This document shows, piece after piece, positions 53,412-61,863 of a stretch of DNA of 64,000 bases. The notes beneath the pieces were generated by a model. It ran no database searches and was not told where the DNA came from. It saw only the letters and a list, made by a program, of their open reading frames with translations. This DNA is from Sulfurospirillum sp. UBA4058 (GTDB lineage Bacteria > Campylobacterota > Campylobacteria > Campylobacterales > Sulfurospirillaceae), in assembly GCA_002382085.1 (NCBI GenBank), contig DFZK01000010.1, positions 124,001 through 188,000 on the forward strand, read 5' to 3'. The translations under genes and the position numbers were made by a program. Positions within the stretch are counted from its first letter, which is position 1; each line of letters opens with the position of its first letter.

Positions 53412-54286
53412 AAGAGATAGTCGTCATTTCAGGCAAAGGCGGTACGGGCAAAACTTCCATTACCGCAGCCCTTGCTAGCTTAGCCAAAGAGTCGTGCGTG
53501 GTGGTGGACTGTGACGTGGACGCAGCGGATATGCACCTTTTGCTTCAACCTGATTTTGCACACAAAGAGGATTTTTACAGTGGTGTTTTAGCCCACATTG
53601 ACCCCGATAACTGTCGCAATTGCGGACGATGCGCACAGGTGTGTCGCTTTGATGCGATTGTCTTGCAAAATGGTCGCTACGTGGTCGATGAACTCTCCTG
53701 TGAGGGGTGTGGCTACTGTGAAAAAGTGTGCCGTCCAAAAGCGATTTCGATGAACGAGCGTTTGGCGGGGGCGTGGTTTGCTTCTCAAACCAAATACGGA
53801 AGCGATATGGTACACGCAAAGCTGGGTATTGGGGCGGAGAACTCGGGAAAACTGGTTGCCAAAGTCAAAAAAGAGGGCAAGGCGATTGCGTCGGCAAAAA
53901 ATAAATCCTTCATGATTGTCGATGGCTCTCCCGGTATCGGTTGTCCCGTGGTCTCTTCTTTAAGCGGGGCGAACTTTGCGCTTTTGGTGACAGAGCCCAC
54001 TCTTTCAGGACTGCATGATTTGAAACGGGTTTATGAAGTGGTGAAAAAGTTTCGCATTAAAGCGGGGTGCATCATCAACAAAGCCGACCTAAATCCTTCC
54101 ATGTGCGAGGAAATTGAAACCTTTTTAAGGGAAGAATCCATCTTACATGTAAAGAGTATTCCCTACAACAAAGCCTTTACCCAAGCGATGGTTGAAGCCA
54201 AAACCATCAGCGAATACCATGATGAGCCTTTAAAAAAGTTACTCGAAGAGAGTTTTGAAACCATAAAAAATACCTTAGGAGTCTAA
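53408..54286 (+). CDS. MinD/ParA-type ATPase with inserted 2[4Fe-4S] ferredoxin domain (second copy)
   Basis: The 292-residue paralogue starts at ATG 53408, overlapping the first ATPase stop by 4 bases (ATGA). It has SGKGGTGKTS (residues 8-17), DCDVDAADMH, eight cysteines at 69, 72, 75, 79, 98, 101, 104 and 108, and DGSPGIGCPVVSSL. The cysteine positions equal those of the first copy when each is counted from its own Met. Two palindrome copies in this pair of genes encode LHVK. The pair recalls the double Mrp/MinD ATPases of ORP loci; function is inferred. Confidence 0.88.
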   Translation: MKEIVVISGKGGTGKTSITAALASLAKESCVVVDCDVDAADMHLLLQPDFAHKEDFYSGVLAHIDPDNCRNCGRCAQVCRFDAIVLQNGRYVVDELSCEGCGYCEKVCRPKAISMNERLAGAWFASQTKYGSDMVHAKLGIGAENSGKLVAKVKKEGKAIASAKNKSFMIVDGSPGIGCPVVSSLSGANFALLVTEPTLSGLHDLKRVYEVVKKFRIKAGCIINKADLNPSMCEEIETFLREESILHVKSIPYNKAFTQAMVEAKTISEYHDEPLKKLLEESFETIKNTLGV

Positions 54287-54287
54287 A

Positions 54288-54626
54288 ATGAAAATAGCCT
54301 TTACAACGAAAGAACCCTCGTGGGATTCGATGATGGAGGCGCGCTTTGGGCGTGCGGAATACGTGTTAATTTATGACGAGCAAAGCGGTCAAATCGTCTT
54401 TCATGATAACCGTGAAATCGTCAATCAAGAACACGGTGCGGGGCCAAAAATGGCAAAAGCGATGGCGGATTTGGGTGTGGATGTCATCATCACAGGCAAC
54501 GGACCGGGAGAAAACGCTCGTGCGGTGTTAGCACAAATGAACACCGTTGTCTACGTGGGAGCAGGAGAGATGAACGTGGCAGAAGCCTATAAAGCGTACC
54601 AAGATGGCACACTGGAAAAGTTTTAG
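54288..54626 (+). CDS. Dinitrogenase iron-molybdenum cofactor (NifX/NifB C-terminal fold) protein, cysteine-free
   Basis: The 112-residue protein has the RNase-H-like fold of this family: KIAFTTKEPSWDSMMEARFGRAEYVLIYD, GAGPKMAKAMADLGVDVIITGNGPGENA and VYVGAGEMNVAEA. It has no cysteine at all, like orange protein, whose Mo-Cu cluster is held non-covalently (recalled). It starts one base after the second ATPase gene with GGAG upstream. No nif genes are near, so a nitrogenase role is unlikely. Confidence 0.85.
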   Translation: MKIAFTTKEPSWDSMMEARFGRAEYVLIYDEQSGQIVFHDNREIVNQEHGAGPKMAKAMADLGVDVIITGNGPGENARAVLAQMNTVVYVGAGEMNVAEAYKAYQDGTLEKF

Positions 54627-54676
54627 TTTAAAAGCGTTAAAATAACTATCTCAAAAAATAAATAAAAGGTTAAGTT

Positions 54677-55042
54677 ATGATTATTGTATTTCCTACAACC
54701 AAAGATGATGGGTTAAGTGCTAAACGTGGTGCGCATTTTGGTAAAGCCAATTATTATACCGTTGTCCATGTTGAAGACGGTATCGTGAAAGATGTTACGA
54801 TTCACAAAAACCCCGGTCATGTCACAGGTGCATGTTCTGATGCGGTTCATAACATTCAATCCCTTGGAGCGGATGTTTTAATTGTTGGCGGTATTGGCGG
54901 AGAGCCTTTGAAAAAGTTTTTGGCGGTCGGTATTGATGTCTATTTTGATGATAAAAATGAGATTTTAGAGGACTCTTTGCGTGCATTTTTGGCAGGCAAA
55001 GTGGCTAAAATCGACCCAAATCATACGTGTAGCCACCATTAA
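54677..55042 (+). CDS. Second NifX/ORP-type small protein with His/Cys-rich tail
   Basis: The 121-residue protein shows the same fold: FPTTKDDGLSAKRGAHFGKANYYTVV, GACSDAVHNIQSLGADVLIVGGIGGEPL and DVYFDDKNEILED. Unlike its neighbour it has a cysteine in GACSD and ends in HTCSHH, a possible metal-binding tail. It lies 50 bases after the first copy, with AAAGG before the ATG, so it may be translated separately. It is the last gene before the terminator. Confidence 0.85.
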   Translation: MIIVFPTTKDDGLSAKRGAHFGKANYYTVVHVEDGIVKDVTIHKNPGHVTGACSDAVHNIQSLGADVLIVGGIGGEPLKKFLAVGIDVYFDDKNEILEDSLRAFLAGKVAKIDPNHTCSHH

Positions 55043-55046
55043 AACC

Positions 55047-55071
55047 ATAAGGCTACACACTGTAGCCTTAT
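55047..55071. terminator. Bidirectional terminator after the ORP-like operon
   Basis: ATAAGGCTACA and TGTAGCCTTAT form a perfect 11-bp stem around CAC, in the 31-base gap between the last operon gene and the convergent tsaC gene. TTATTACC follows on the plus strand. Confidence 0.88.
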
Positions 55072-55073
55072 TA

Positions 55074-55514
55074 TTACCGTAATTTCCTCATCTTTATTTT
55101 TCCAAGCCTATAGATCGTCGAGGGTTTATCTTCGAAAAAATCTTTACATGTAAAAACAACGACATCTGCTTTTTCGATGGCAAAAGCCCTATCAAAGCCT
55201 TTTCCGCTGGGATTGGACGAGGTAGAGTAGCTCCATTTTAGTTTGCGTAAAAACTCTAGATGCGCTTTGTCTTGGATCACGCGAATGGCTAGTCCGCACG
55301 GATAAGCAAATGTGGTTTTTTTAGCTCTTCGAATACGGTTTTTGTGGGTTTTGGGAACTCTCGTGAAAGTACGAAGCGTGCTTAAACTATCCACGCTCAT
55401 CAAAAACGGTTTACCGTTTGGGCGGTTTTTGATGGTTGCTAATGCCTCAGAATTTTGCGAGAGAAACCCCGCCGTTGTCTCTGTTTGGGCTAGATAAACA
55501 CGGTCGGGGTTCAT
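55074..55514 (-). CDS. Sua5/YciO/YrdC-family protein, short TsaC-like
   Basis: The 146-residue protein has the Sua5/YrdC nucleotide and bicarbonate-threonine motifs: IKNRPNGKPFLMSV near residue 30 (the KxR...SxKP motif) and STSSNPSGKGF near residue 97 (the SAN-SG motif). These enzymes make threonylcarbamoyl-AMP for t6A. TsaC is usually near 190 residues, so this is short, chiefly missing N-terminal sequence. It may be a reduced but working family member, as is common in Campylobacterota. It lies 4 bases after carB. Confidence 0.78.
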   Translation of the reverse strand: MNPDRVYLAQTETTAGFLSQNSEALATIKNRPNGKPFLMSVDSLSTLRTFTRVPKTHKNRIRRAKKTTFAYPCGLAIRVIQDKAHLEFLRKLKWSYSTSSNPSGKGFDRAFAIEKADVVVFTCKDFFEDKPSTIYRLGKIKMRKLR

Positions 55515-55518
55515 GGTT

Positions 55519-58500
55519 TTAGTTTAGATAGTCTTGTAAAGCACGTGGTTCAAGCGCGCTTTTGTCTTGAATGTATGCAATCGATTCCGTTGCCGCAGCA
55601 GCTGCCGCTACGGTCGTAAAATACGGAATCTTGAAGCGAAGGACGGCTTGGCGAATCTTCTTCGCATCGTCTTTGCTGGATTTTGCATCGCTCGTGTTAA
55701 TGACCAAAGCGATTTCTCCGTTTTTGAGTTTATCTTCGATATTGGGTCGTCCTTCGGAGATTTTGTATACAAACTCGGCATCCACGCCCGCATCGCGCAA
55801 GGCTTTATGCGTTCCGCCGGTCGCGACGACTTTAAAACCGAGCTGAACAAATTTTTCGCCGATCTGTTTCGCATAACTTTTATCGATGTCGACTAACGAG
55901 ATGAAGACGGCGCCGCTTTTCGGTAAGATATTCGCCGATGCAATCTGGCTTTTCGCAAACGATGCCGGAAAATTCTTGCTGATACCCATAACTTCGCCGG
56001 TCGATTTCATCTCAGGCCCTAAAATAAGGTCCGCACCTTGAAGTTTATTGAACGGGAAGACTGCTTCTTTGACCGCAACATGGTTGAGCGGCTTGGGTTT
56101 TAAAAGTCCGCCGACCTCGGTTACCATATTAAATTTGTCGTAAAAGGAAAGTGCTTCGCGGAGATTGCCTTGGAACATCACGCGCGTAGCAACTTTTGCC
56201 ATCGGAACGCCGGTAGCTTTACTCACAAACGGTACGGTACGACTGGCTCTTGGATTGACTTCAATCATGTAAACGTCGTCTTGATAAATAGCGTATTGAA
56301 TATTCATTAGTCCTACGACGCCGAGATTTAAAGCAATTTGACGCGTTTGTGCTTCTATTTTTGCCAAAATCGTCTCGCTGAGGCTCACGGACGGCAAAGA
56401 GCACGCACTGTCGCCGCTGTGAATACCCGCTTCTTCGATATGCTGCATAATGCCGCCGATATAGACGTCTTTACCGTCGCAGATCGCATCGACGTCGACT
56501 TCGATCGCACGATCCAAGAACTGATCGATCAAAACGGGCGAATTGTGGCTCACGCTCACCGCTTCGTTCATATACGTTCTCAGTTCGCTTTCATTGTAAA
56601 CGATACGCATCGCACGACCGCCTAAAACATAGCTTGGACGTACCAAAACGGGATAGCCGATCGCTTTAGCTCTTTCGATTGCCTCTTCTTCACTCGTTGC
56701 AGTCGCATTGTTAGGCTGTTTGATGTTATTTTCGGTGATAAACTTAGAAAACTTCTCTCGATCTTCCGCCATGTCGATCACGCGCGCGGTCGTTCCGATA
56801 ATTTTTGCACCCATAACGGTCAATTTCTTTGCCAATTTCAACGGCGTTTGTCCGCCAAAATGAACGATGATACCATCGGGTTGCTCTTTTTCGACCACGC
56901 TTCTGACGTGCTCAAAATCAATCGGCTCAAAGTAAAGAATATCGCTGGTGTCGTAGTCGGTTGAAACGGTTTCGGGATTGCAGTTATACATAATGGTTTT
57001 CACGCCCATATCGCCTAACGCGTATGCCGCATGAACGCAACAGTAGTCAAACTCGATACCCTGTCCGATACGATTCGGACCGCCGCCGATAATCATGACT
57101 TTCTTTTGAGCCTCCGTCGTTTTAGAAGCTTGAGGCACTTTCATAATATTCGTCGTCGAATACAAATAAGGCGTTAAGGCTTTAAATTCCGCCGCGCACG
57201 TGTCGACTTCATTATATTCAAAGTCAATACCGAGCTTATTACGTGCAAAGTAGATGTCATTTTCGGTTAACTCTAAATTGTCCTCTTTATTGATCAACTT
57301 TGCGATCATTTTGTCCGAAAAGCCCATTGTTTTTGCTTTGCGTAACATTGTTTCGTTATTGAGAATAAACATGTCGATCTCTTTTTCAAAATCGACGATC
57401 TCTTTGATTTGCTCCAAAAACCATGGGTCAATTTTGCTCAAACGATGAATTTCTTCAACTGTATACGCTCTTCGAAAGCCTTCCGCAACGTAAAGTACAC
57501 GGTCGCAATTGGGACGTCGAATCTCGTTTTTGAGTTTCTCTTCCTCGACTTTTTGAACTTCAAAACCGTTTAAACCGGTTTCCAAAGAACATAACGCTTT
57601 TTGAAACGACTCTTTGAACGTTCGACCGATCGCCATAACCTCACCTACGCTTTTCATCGATGTCGTCAACGTCGAATCGGCAAGCGGAAATTTTTCAAAC
57701 GTAAAACGAGGAATCTTCGTCACGATATAATCGATAACAGGCTCAAAACTCGCCGCCGTACCCGTAATGTCGTTTTTAATCTCGTCAAGCGTAAATCCGA
57801 CGGCTAAAAGTGTGGCAACTTTGGCAATCGGATACCCCGTTGCCTTTGAAGCCAATGCCGAACTACGACTCACGCGCGGGTTCATTTCGATAACGGTCAT
57901 TCGTCCCGTTTGCGGACAAATCGAAAACTGTACGTTACTGCCGCCCGTATCAACGCCGATCTCGCGTAAAATCGCAAACGACGCGTTACGCATACGTTGG
58001 TACTCTTTATCGGTTAGCGTTAGTGCAGGAGCAATCGTAATGGAATCGCCCGTATGCACACCCATCGGATCGAAGTTTTCGATCGAACAGACGATGATAC
58101 AGTTATCGGCACGATCGCGAATGACTTCCATTTCGTATTCTTTCCAACCCAAAAGAGACTCTTCGATAAGAATTTCATTGATCGGACTTGCATCCAAACC
58201 CGCACTTGCCAACTCTTTGAATTCGTCGATATTGTACGCTACGCCGCTTCCGCCGCCCGCTAGCGTGTAAGAAGCACGGATAATCAAAGGAAAGCCGATT
58301 TTTTCCGCCGCCGCATAGGCATCTTCCATCGTATACGCATACGCGCTAATCGGTAAATCCATACCGATTTTCATCATGGCTTCTTTAAACGCTTGTCTGT
58401 CTTCGCCTTTTTTAATCGCTGCGGGATTTGCCCCTAAAAATTTGACGTTATTCAATAATCCCTGTTCGTGCATCCGCATGGCAACGTTTAAGGCCGTTTG

Positions 58501-58776
58501 TCCACCCATCGTCGGTAAAATCGCATCGATATTCTCTTTTTCGATAATACGCGCGATGACCTCTTCCGTAATCGGTTCGATATACGTACGATCGGCAAAC
58601 TCAGGATCGGTCATAATCGTTGCGGGGTTTGAATTGACCAGTACGACGCGGTATCCAAGTTCTTTAAGTGTTTTTGCCGCTTGCGTTCCCGAATAGTCAA
58701 ATTCACATGCCTGTCCGATAACGATCGGACCCGATCCGATTAATAATATGGTTTTAATATCTTGGCGTTTTGGCAT
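55519..58776 (-). CDS. carB: Carbamoyl-phosphate synthase large subunit
   Basis: CarB makes carbamoyl phosphate for arginine and pyrimidines. The 1085-residue protein has two ATP-grasp halves, each opening with a GSGPIVIGQACEFDYSG- or GGGPNRIGQGIEFDYCC-type motif, an oligomerisation region between, and a C-terminal MGS-like allosteric domain. No frame break is seen. The gene follows mreC after 61 bases on the same strand. No carA is adjacent. Confidence 0.98.
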   Translation of the reverse strand: MPKRQDIKTILLIGSGPIVIGQACEFDYSGTQAAKTLKELGYRVVLVNSNPATIMTDPEFADRTYIEPITEEVIARIIEKENIDAILPTMGGQTALNVAMRMHEQGLLNNVKFLGANPAAIKKGEDRQAFKEAMMKIGMDLPISAYAYTMEDAYAAAEKIGFPLIIRASYTLAGGGSGVAYNIDEFKELASAGLDASPINEILIEESLLGWKEYEMEVIRDRADNCIIVCSIENFDPMGVHTGDSITIAPALTLTDKEYQRMRNASFAILREIGVDTGGSNVQFSICPQTGRMTVIEMNPRVSRSSALASKATGYPIAKVATLLAVGFTLDEIKNDITGTAASFEPVIDYIVTKIPRFTFEKFPLADSTLTTSMKSVGEVMAIGRTFKESFQKALCSLETGLNGFEVQKVEEEKLKNEIRRPNCDRVLYVAEGFRRAYTVEEIHRLSKIDPWFLEQIKEIVDFEKEIDMFILNNETMLRKAKTMGFSDKMIAKLINKEDNLELTENDIYFARNKLGIDFEYNEVDTCAAEFKALTPYLYSTTNIMKVPQASKTTEAQKKVMIIGGGPNRIGQGIEFDYCCVHAAYALGDMGVKTIMYNCNPETVSTDYDTSDILYFEPIDFEHVRSVVEKEQPDGIIVHFGGQTPLKLAKKLTVMGAKIIGTTARVIDMAEDREKFSKFITENNIKQPNNATATSEEEAIERAKAIGYPVLVRPSYVLGGRAMRIVYNESELRTYMNEAVSVSHNSPVLIDQFLDRAIEVDVDAICDGKDVYIGGIMQHIEEAGIHSGDSACSLPSVSLSETILAKIEAQTRQIALNLGVVGLMNIQYAIYQDDVYMIEVNPRASRTVPFVSKATGVPMAKVATRVMFQGNLREALSFYDKFNMVTEVGGLLKPKPLNHVAVKEAVFPFNKLQGADLILGPEMKSTGEVMGISKNFPASFAKSQIASANILPKSGAVFISLVDIDKSYAKQIGEKFVQLGFKVVATGGTHKALRDAGVDAEFVYKISEGRPNIEDKLKNGEIALVINTSDAKSSKDDAKKIRQAVLRFKIPYFTTVAAAAAATESIAYIQDKSALEPRALQDYLN

Positions 58777-58837
58777 CTCTTTCCTTTAATCTACATGTAG
58801 TATTCAACCCAACACCTTTGAGGTTCTGGGTTCAAGA

Positions 58838-59584
58838 CTAATTTTGTAAAATCACGTGCATAAATGCCGGAACATGGGCATTGGCGTAGGGCTTAACGAC
58901 CACGGTTTTCGATGACTCCTCTTCGATAACCTGCGTCACGGTTCCGACTTTAATTCCTTCGAAAAAAAGACCGTCCAGTCCGCTGGTTATCACTTCGTCT
59001 CCGACTTGCGGTTGCAACCATTGCGAAATATATTTCACTAAAATCTCTTTGCGGTTTCCTTGTAAAACACCTTGCATTTTTTGATCTCCCACGTAAACCG
59101 AAAAAATCGATTTGGGATCGCTTAAGAGCAAACCTTGCGGATGCCCGTCGTTCGATACGACGATACCTGCGGCATAACCTTGAGTTAAAAGACCGTAAAT
59201 TTTACTTTGATTGAAGTCCTTAAAATCAAGCCATACTTTACCGTAATCGTTGAGGTCGGTATATCCGATCGACTGAATCAAAGCAATTTTAGGAGAGTAT
59301 GCCGTAACGTTGTTTTCTTTTAAAAGATCGTTTAATTTACTCGCGAACGCGATGGATAATACGGCCGATTTTTGCAATGTCTGATTCTCGGCACGCAACC
59401 GTTTAAGCTCTTCTTGTTGGGCAAAATGTTCGTTAACACGATTTTCGATACTCGTTTTTAAATCAACGTAAGCGACCAATACCTTCGTATTTAATCCGCC
59501 GATATAATGCTTCGCTTCCGTTCCGTACCGAAACGATACGAAAACGAAAGCCGCTAAGAGTATAAGGATTTTAAATTTATTCAT
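58838..59584 (-). CDS. mreC: Rod shape-determining protein MreC
   Basis: MreC is the periplasmic scaffold of the elongasome. It has an N-terminal membrane segment (about 4-22), a coiled coil near 50-85 and two beta-barrel domains, with conserved GDEVITSGLDGLFFEGIKVG near residue 195. The length of 248 residues is normal. It overlaps mreB by 8 bases, as usual. Confidence 0.95.
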   Translation of the reverse strand: MNKFKILILLAAFVFVSFRYGTEAKHYIGGLNTKVLVAYVDLKTSIENRVNEHFAQQEELKRLRAENQTLQKSAVLSIAFASKLNDLLKENNVTAYSPKIALIQSIGYTDLNDYGKVWLDFKDFNQSKIYGLLTQGYAAGIVVSNDGHPQGLLLSDPKSIFSVYVGDQKMQGVLQGNRKEILVKYISQWLQPQVGDEVITSGLDGLFFEGIKVGTVTQVIEEESSKTVVVKPYANAHVPAFMHVILQN

Positions 59585-60611
59585 TCGATAGTTGTTGCAA
59601 TATCTCTATCTCTTCCAAAGCTTTTCCCGTTCCTTTAGCAACGGCTAAAAGCGGTTCATCCGCTACGAAAACGGGTAGTTTGACGATGTCGGAGAGGTAT
59701 TTGTCAAATCCGCGAATCAATGCACCTCCGCCCGTTAACACGATACCGTTTTCCACGATATCGCCCGCCAAATCGGGAGGCATAACCTCTAAAACATCTT
59801 TAAGCGCATCGGCGATCTCTTTGAGAGGCTCTTTAATAGCGTCGCGTACGTCCTCACTGGTTAATTCGATACGGCTCAAAAGACCGCTGACTTGGTCGCG
59901 TCCTTTAACCATCATCGAAAGAGGCTCGTCCATAGGCACGGCCGTTCCGATAGCGATTTTAATCTCTTCTCCGGTTCGTTCACCGATGAGAAGGTTGTAT
60001 TTTTTCTTCACGTAATCGACGATTGCCAAATCGATTTTATCGCCGGCAACGCGGATTGATTTGCTGATGACCAGACCGCCCAAAGAAACCACGCCGATTT
60101 CGGTCGTACCGCCGCCGATATCGACGACAAGACTTCCCTGAGGCTCTCGTACCGGAAGTCCCGCACCGATTGCAGCCGCCATCGGCTCTTCAATCAAAAA
60201 GACTTCACGTGCTCCGGCACTCATCGCCGATTCGCGAACCGCTTTGCGCTCGACTTGCGTCAAACCGTACGGAACACAGATGATGATACGAGGACGTAAG
60301 AAGCTTTTTCTGCGATGGGCTTTTTCAATAAAATAGCGAATCATTTTTTCGGTCATATCAAAATCGGCAATGACGCCATCACGCATAGGACGAATCGCTT
60401 CAATGTCGCCGGGAGTTTTACCCACCATATTTTTAGCCTCTTTACCGACGGCCAAAATACTCTGTTTTCCCATGCGATTTCTTTGTACGGCAACGACGGA
60501 GGGTTCGTTAATAATAATACCCTTGCCCTTGACGAGCACAAGCGTATTGGCCGTTCCGAGGTCAATACTCATATCGCTTGAAAAAAAGCCTATCACTTTG
60601 TCTAAAATCAT
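59577..60611 (-). CDS. mreB: Rod shape-determining actin homologue MreB
   Basis: MreB forms membrane-bound filaments that guide side-wall synthesis. The 344-residue protein has the phosphate-1 motif SIDLGTANTLV near residue 15, EEPMAAAIGAGLPV, phosphate-2 VDIGGGTTEI near 165 and the adenosine motif LTGGGALIRGFD near 293. An AAAGGA site precedes the ATG. It lies between clpX and mreC. Confidence 0.98.
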   Translation of the reverse strand: MILDKVIGFFSSDMSIDLGTANTLVLVKGKGIIINEPSVVAVQRNRMGKQSILAVGKEAKNMVGKTPGDIEAIRPMRDGVIADFDMTEKMIRYFIEKAHRRKSFLRPRIIICVPYGLTQVERKAVRESAMSAGAREVFLIEEPMAAAIGAGLPVREPQGSLVVDIGGGTTEIGVVSLGGLVISKSIRVAGDKIDLAIVDYVKKKYNLLIGERTGEEIKIAIGTAVPMDEPLSMMVKGRDQVSGLLSRIELTSEDVRDAIKEPLKEIADALKDVLEVMPPDLAGDIVENGIVLTGGGALIRGFDKYLSDIVKLPVFVADEPLLAVAKGTGKALEEIEILQQLSNE

Positions 60612-60627
60612 CTCTACAATCCTTTAT

Positions 60628-61863
60628 TTACGCACTTTTTTTATCTTTTTTGACATAAAGCGGTTTATCGCCTTTTAAAACGACGTCTTCGGTTACCACG
60701 ACTTCGTAGCCGGCAAGTTCGGGAAGCTCGTACATAACGTCGACCATAATATCTTCCATAATGCTTCGAAGTCCGCGAGCACCCGTTTTACGTTTAATTG
60801 CAAGCTCTGCAACCGCGCTTAACGCTTCTTTCGTAAACGAGAGCACGACGTTATCGATAGCAAAGAGTTTTTGATATTGTTTAAAAATGGCGTTTTTAGG
60901 CTCCGTTAAAATTCGTACCATATCTTCTTGGGTAATCGGTGAAAGTTTCGCGGTGACATGTAAGCGACCGATCAACTCCGGAATCAAGCCGTAATGGACA
61001 AGATCGTCGGGCTCGACCAAATCAAAAAGACCTTCGTCTTGGCTTTTAGTACGTTTTTCCTGTTCAAAACCAAGGACGTTTTTGCCGATACGACGTTTAA
61101 CGATCTCTTCAAGTCCGTCAAAAGCGCCGCCGCAAACGAATAAGATATTGGTCGTATCGATTTGAATAAAATCTTGATTAGGATGTTTGCGTCCACCTTT
61201 GGGGGGTATATTTACGACGCTTCCTTCGATAATTTTTAAAAGTGCTTGCTGTACGCCCTCGCCTGAGACGTCTCTCGTGATTGAACGGTTTTCGCTCATA
61301 CGGGCGATTTTGTCGATTTCATCGATAAATACGATACCGTGTTCGGCTTTTTTAATATCGCCGTTAGCACATTGAAGCAGTTTCGTCAAAATATTTTCGA
61401 CGTCTTCACCGACATATCCGGCTTCGGTTAAACTCGTTGCATCCGAAATCGCGATCGGTACGTCTAAAAAGCGCGCCAAGGTTTGCGCCATGAGCGTTTT
61501 ACCGCTTCCGGTCGGTCCGATTAACAAAATATTGGATTTTGATATTTCCGTATCGTCTTGAATCGTACTCTGTTTAAAAATACGTTTATAGTGATTGTAA
61601 ACGCCCACCGAAAAAATCTTTTTCGCTTGGTCTTGACCGATGACAAAATCGTCCAAAACTTTTTTGAGTTCTTTGGGTACGAGGAGTTCTTGGTTAAACG
61701 CTTCGTCATGGCTTAATGCGGCGGTTGTCTCCGGAATATCGCCGAAGAAAATTTTATACGCCGAAATGACGCAATGTTCGCAAATAAAAACATCGTCACC
61801 CGCAATCAGCCTCGTATCGTTGCTCTCTTTCGTTCCGCAAAAACTGCACTCTCTATTCACCAT
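60628..61863 (-). CDS. clpX: ATP-dependent Clp protease ATP-binding subunit ClpX
   Basis: ClpX unfolds substrates for ClpP. I use ATG 61863, where the N-terminal zinc-binding domain begins (ECSFCGTKES...CEHC); the frame is open further upstream but that segment lies inside lpxA. The length is 411 residues. Walker A GPTGSGKT, Walker B FIDEIDKIAR and pore loop GYVGEDVE are present. Its start overlaps the lpxA stop by 11 bases. ClpP is not in the window. Confidence 0.97.
   Translation of the reverse strand: MVNRECSFCGTKESNDTRLIAGDDVFICEHCVISAYKIFFGDIPETTAALSHDEAFNQELLVPKELKKVLDDFVIGQDQAKKIFSVGVYNHYKRIFKQSTIQDDTEISKSNILLIGPTGSGKTLMAQTLARFLDVPIAISDATSLTEAGYVGEDVENILTKLLQCANGDIKKAEHGIVFIDEIDKIARMSENRSITRDVSGEGVQQALLKIIEGSVVNIPPKGGRKHPNQDFIQIDTTNILFVCGGAFDGLEEIVKRRIGKNVLGFEQEKRTKSQDEGLFDLVEPDDLVHYGLIPELIGRLHVTAKLSPITQEDMVRILTEPKNAIFKQYQKLFAIDNVVLSFTKEALSAVAELAIKRKTGARGLRSIMEDIMVDVMYELPELAGYEVVVTEDVVLKGDKPLYVKKDKKSA

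Larger units (their letters stand above)
9092..55153. repeat. Dispersed palindrome family TTACATGTAA / CTTTACATGTAAAG
   Basis: I count 12 exact TTACATGTAA copies, starting at 9093, 10713, 18791, 18813, 33442, 39366, 39462, 46828, 51374, 53373, 54143 and 55144. Ten more copies have ACATGTAA with another left pair, for example at 3429, 10569, 35886, 36654, 45819, 46008, 47782, 50124, 51588 and 60954. Base composition predicts about 0.1 copies by my own estimate. Most are inside genes. The span given covers the first to last exact copy. A motif under selection for binding or methylation is likely. Confidence 0.8.

Noticed and set aside
54288..55042. A nitrogenase cofactor role for the NifX-fold proteins
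   Set aside because: No nif genes are present in the window and the operon make-up fits ORP-like loci better.
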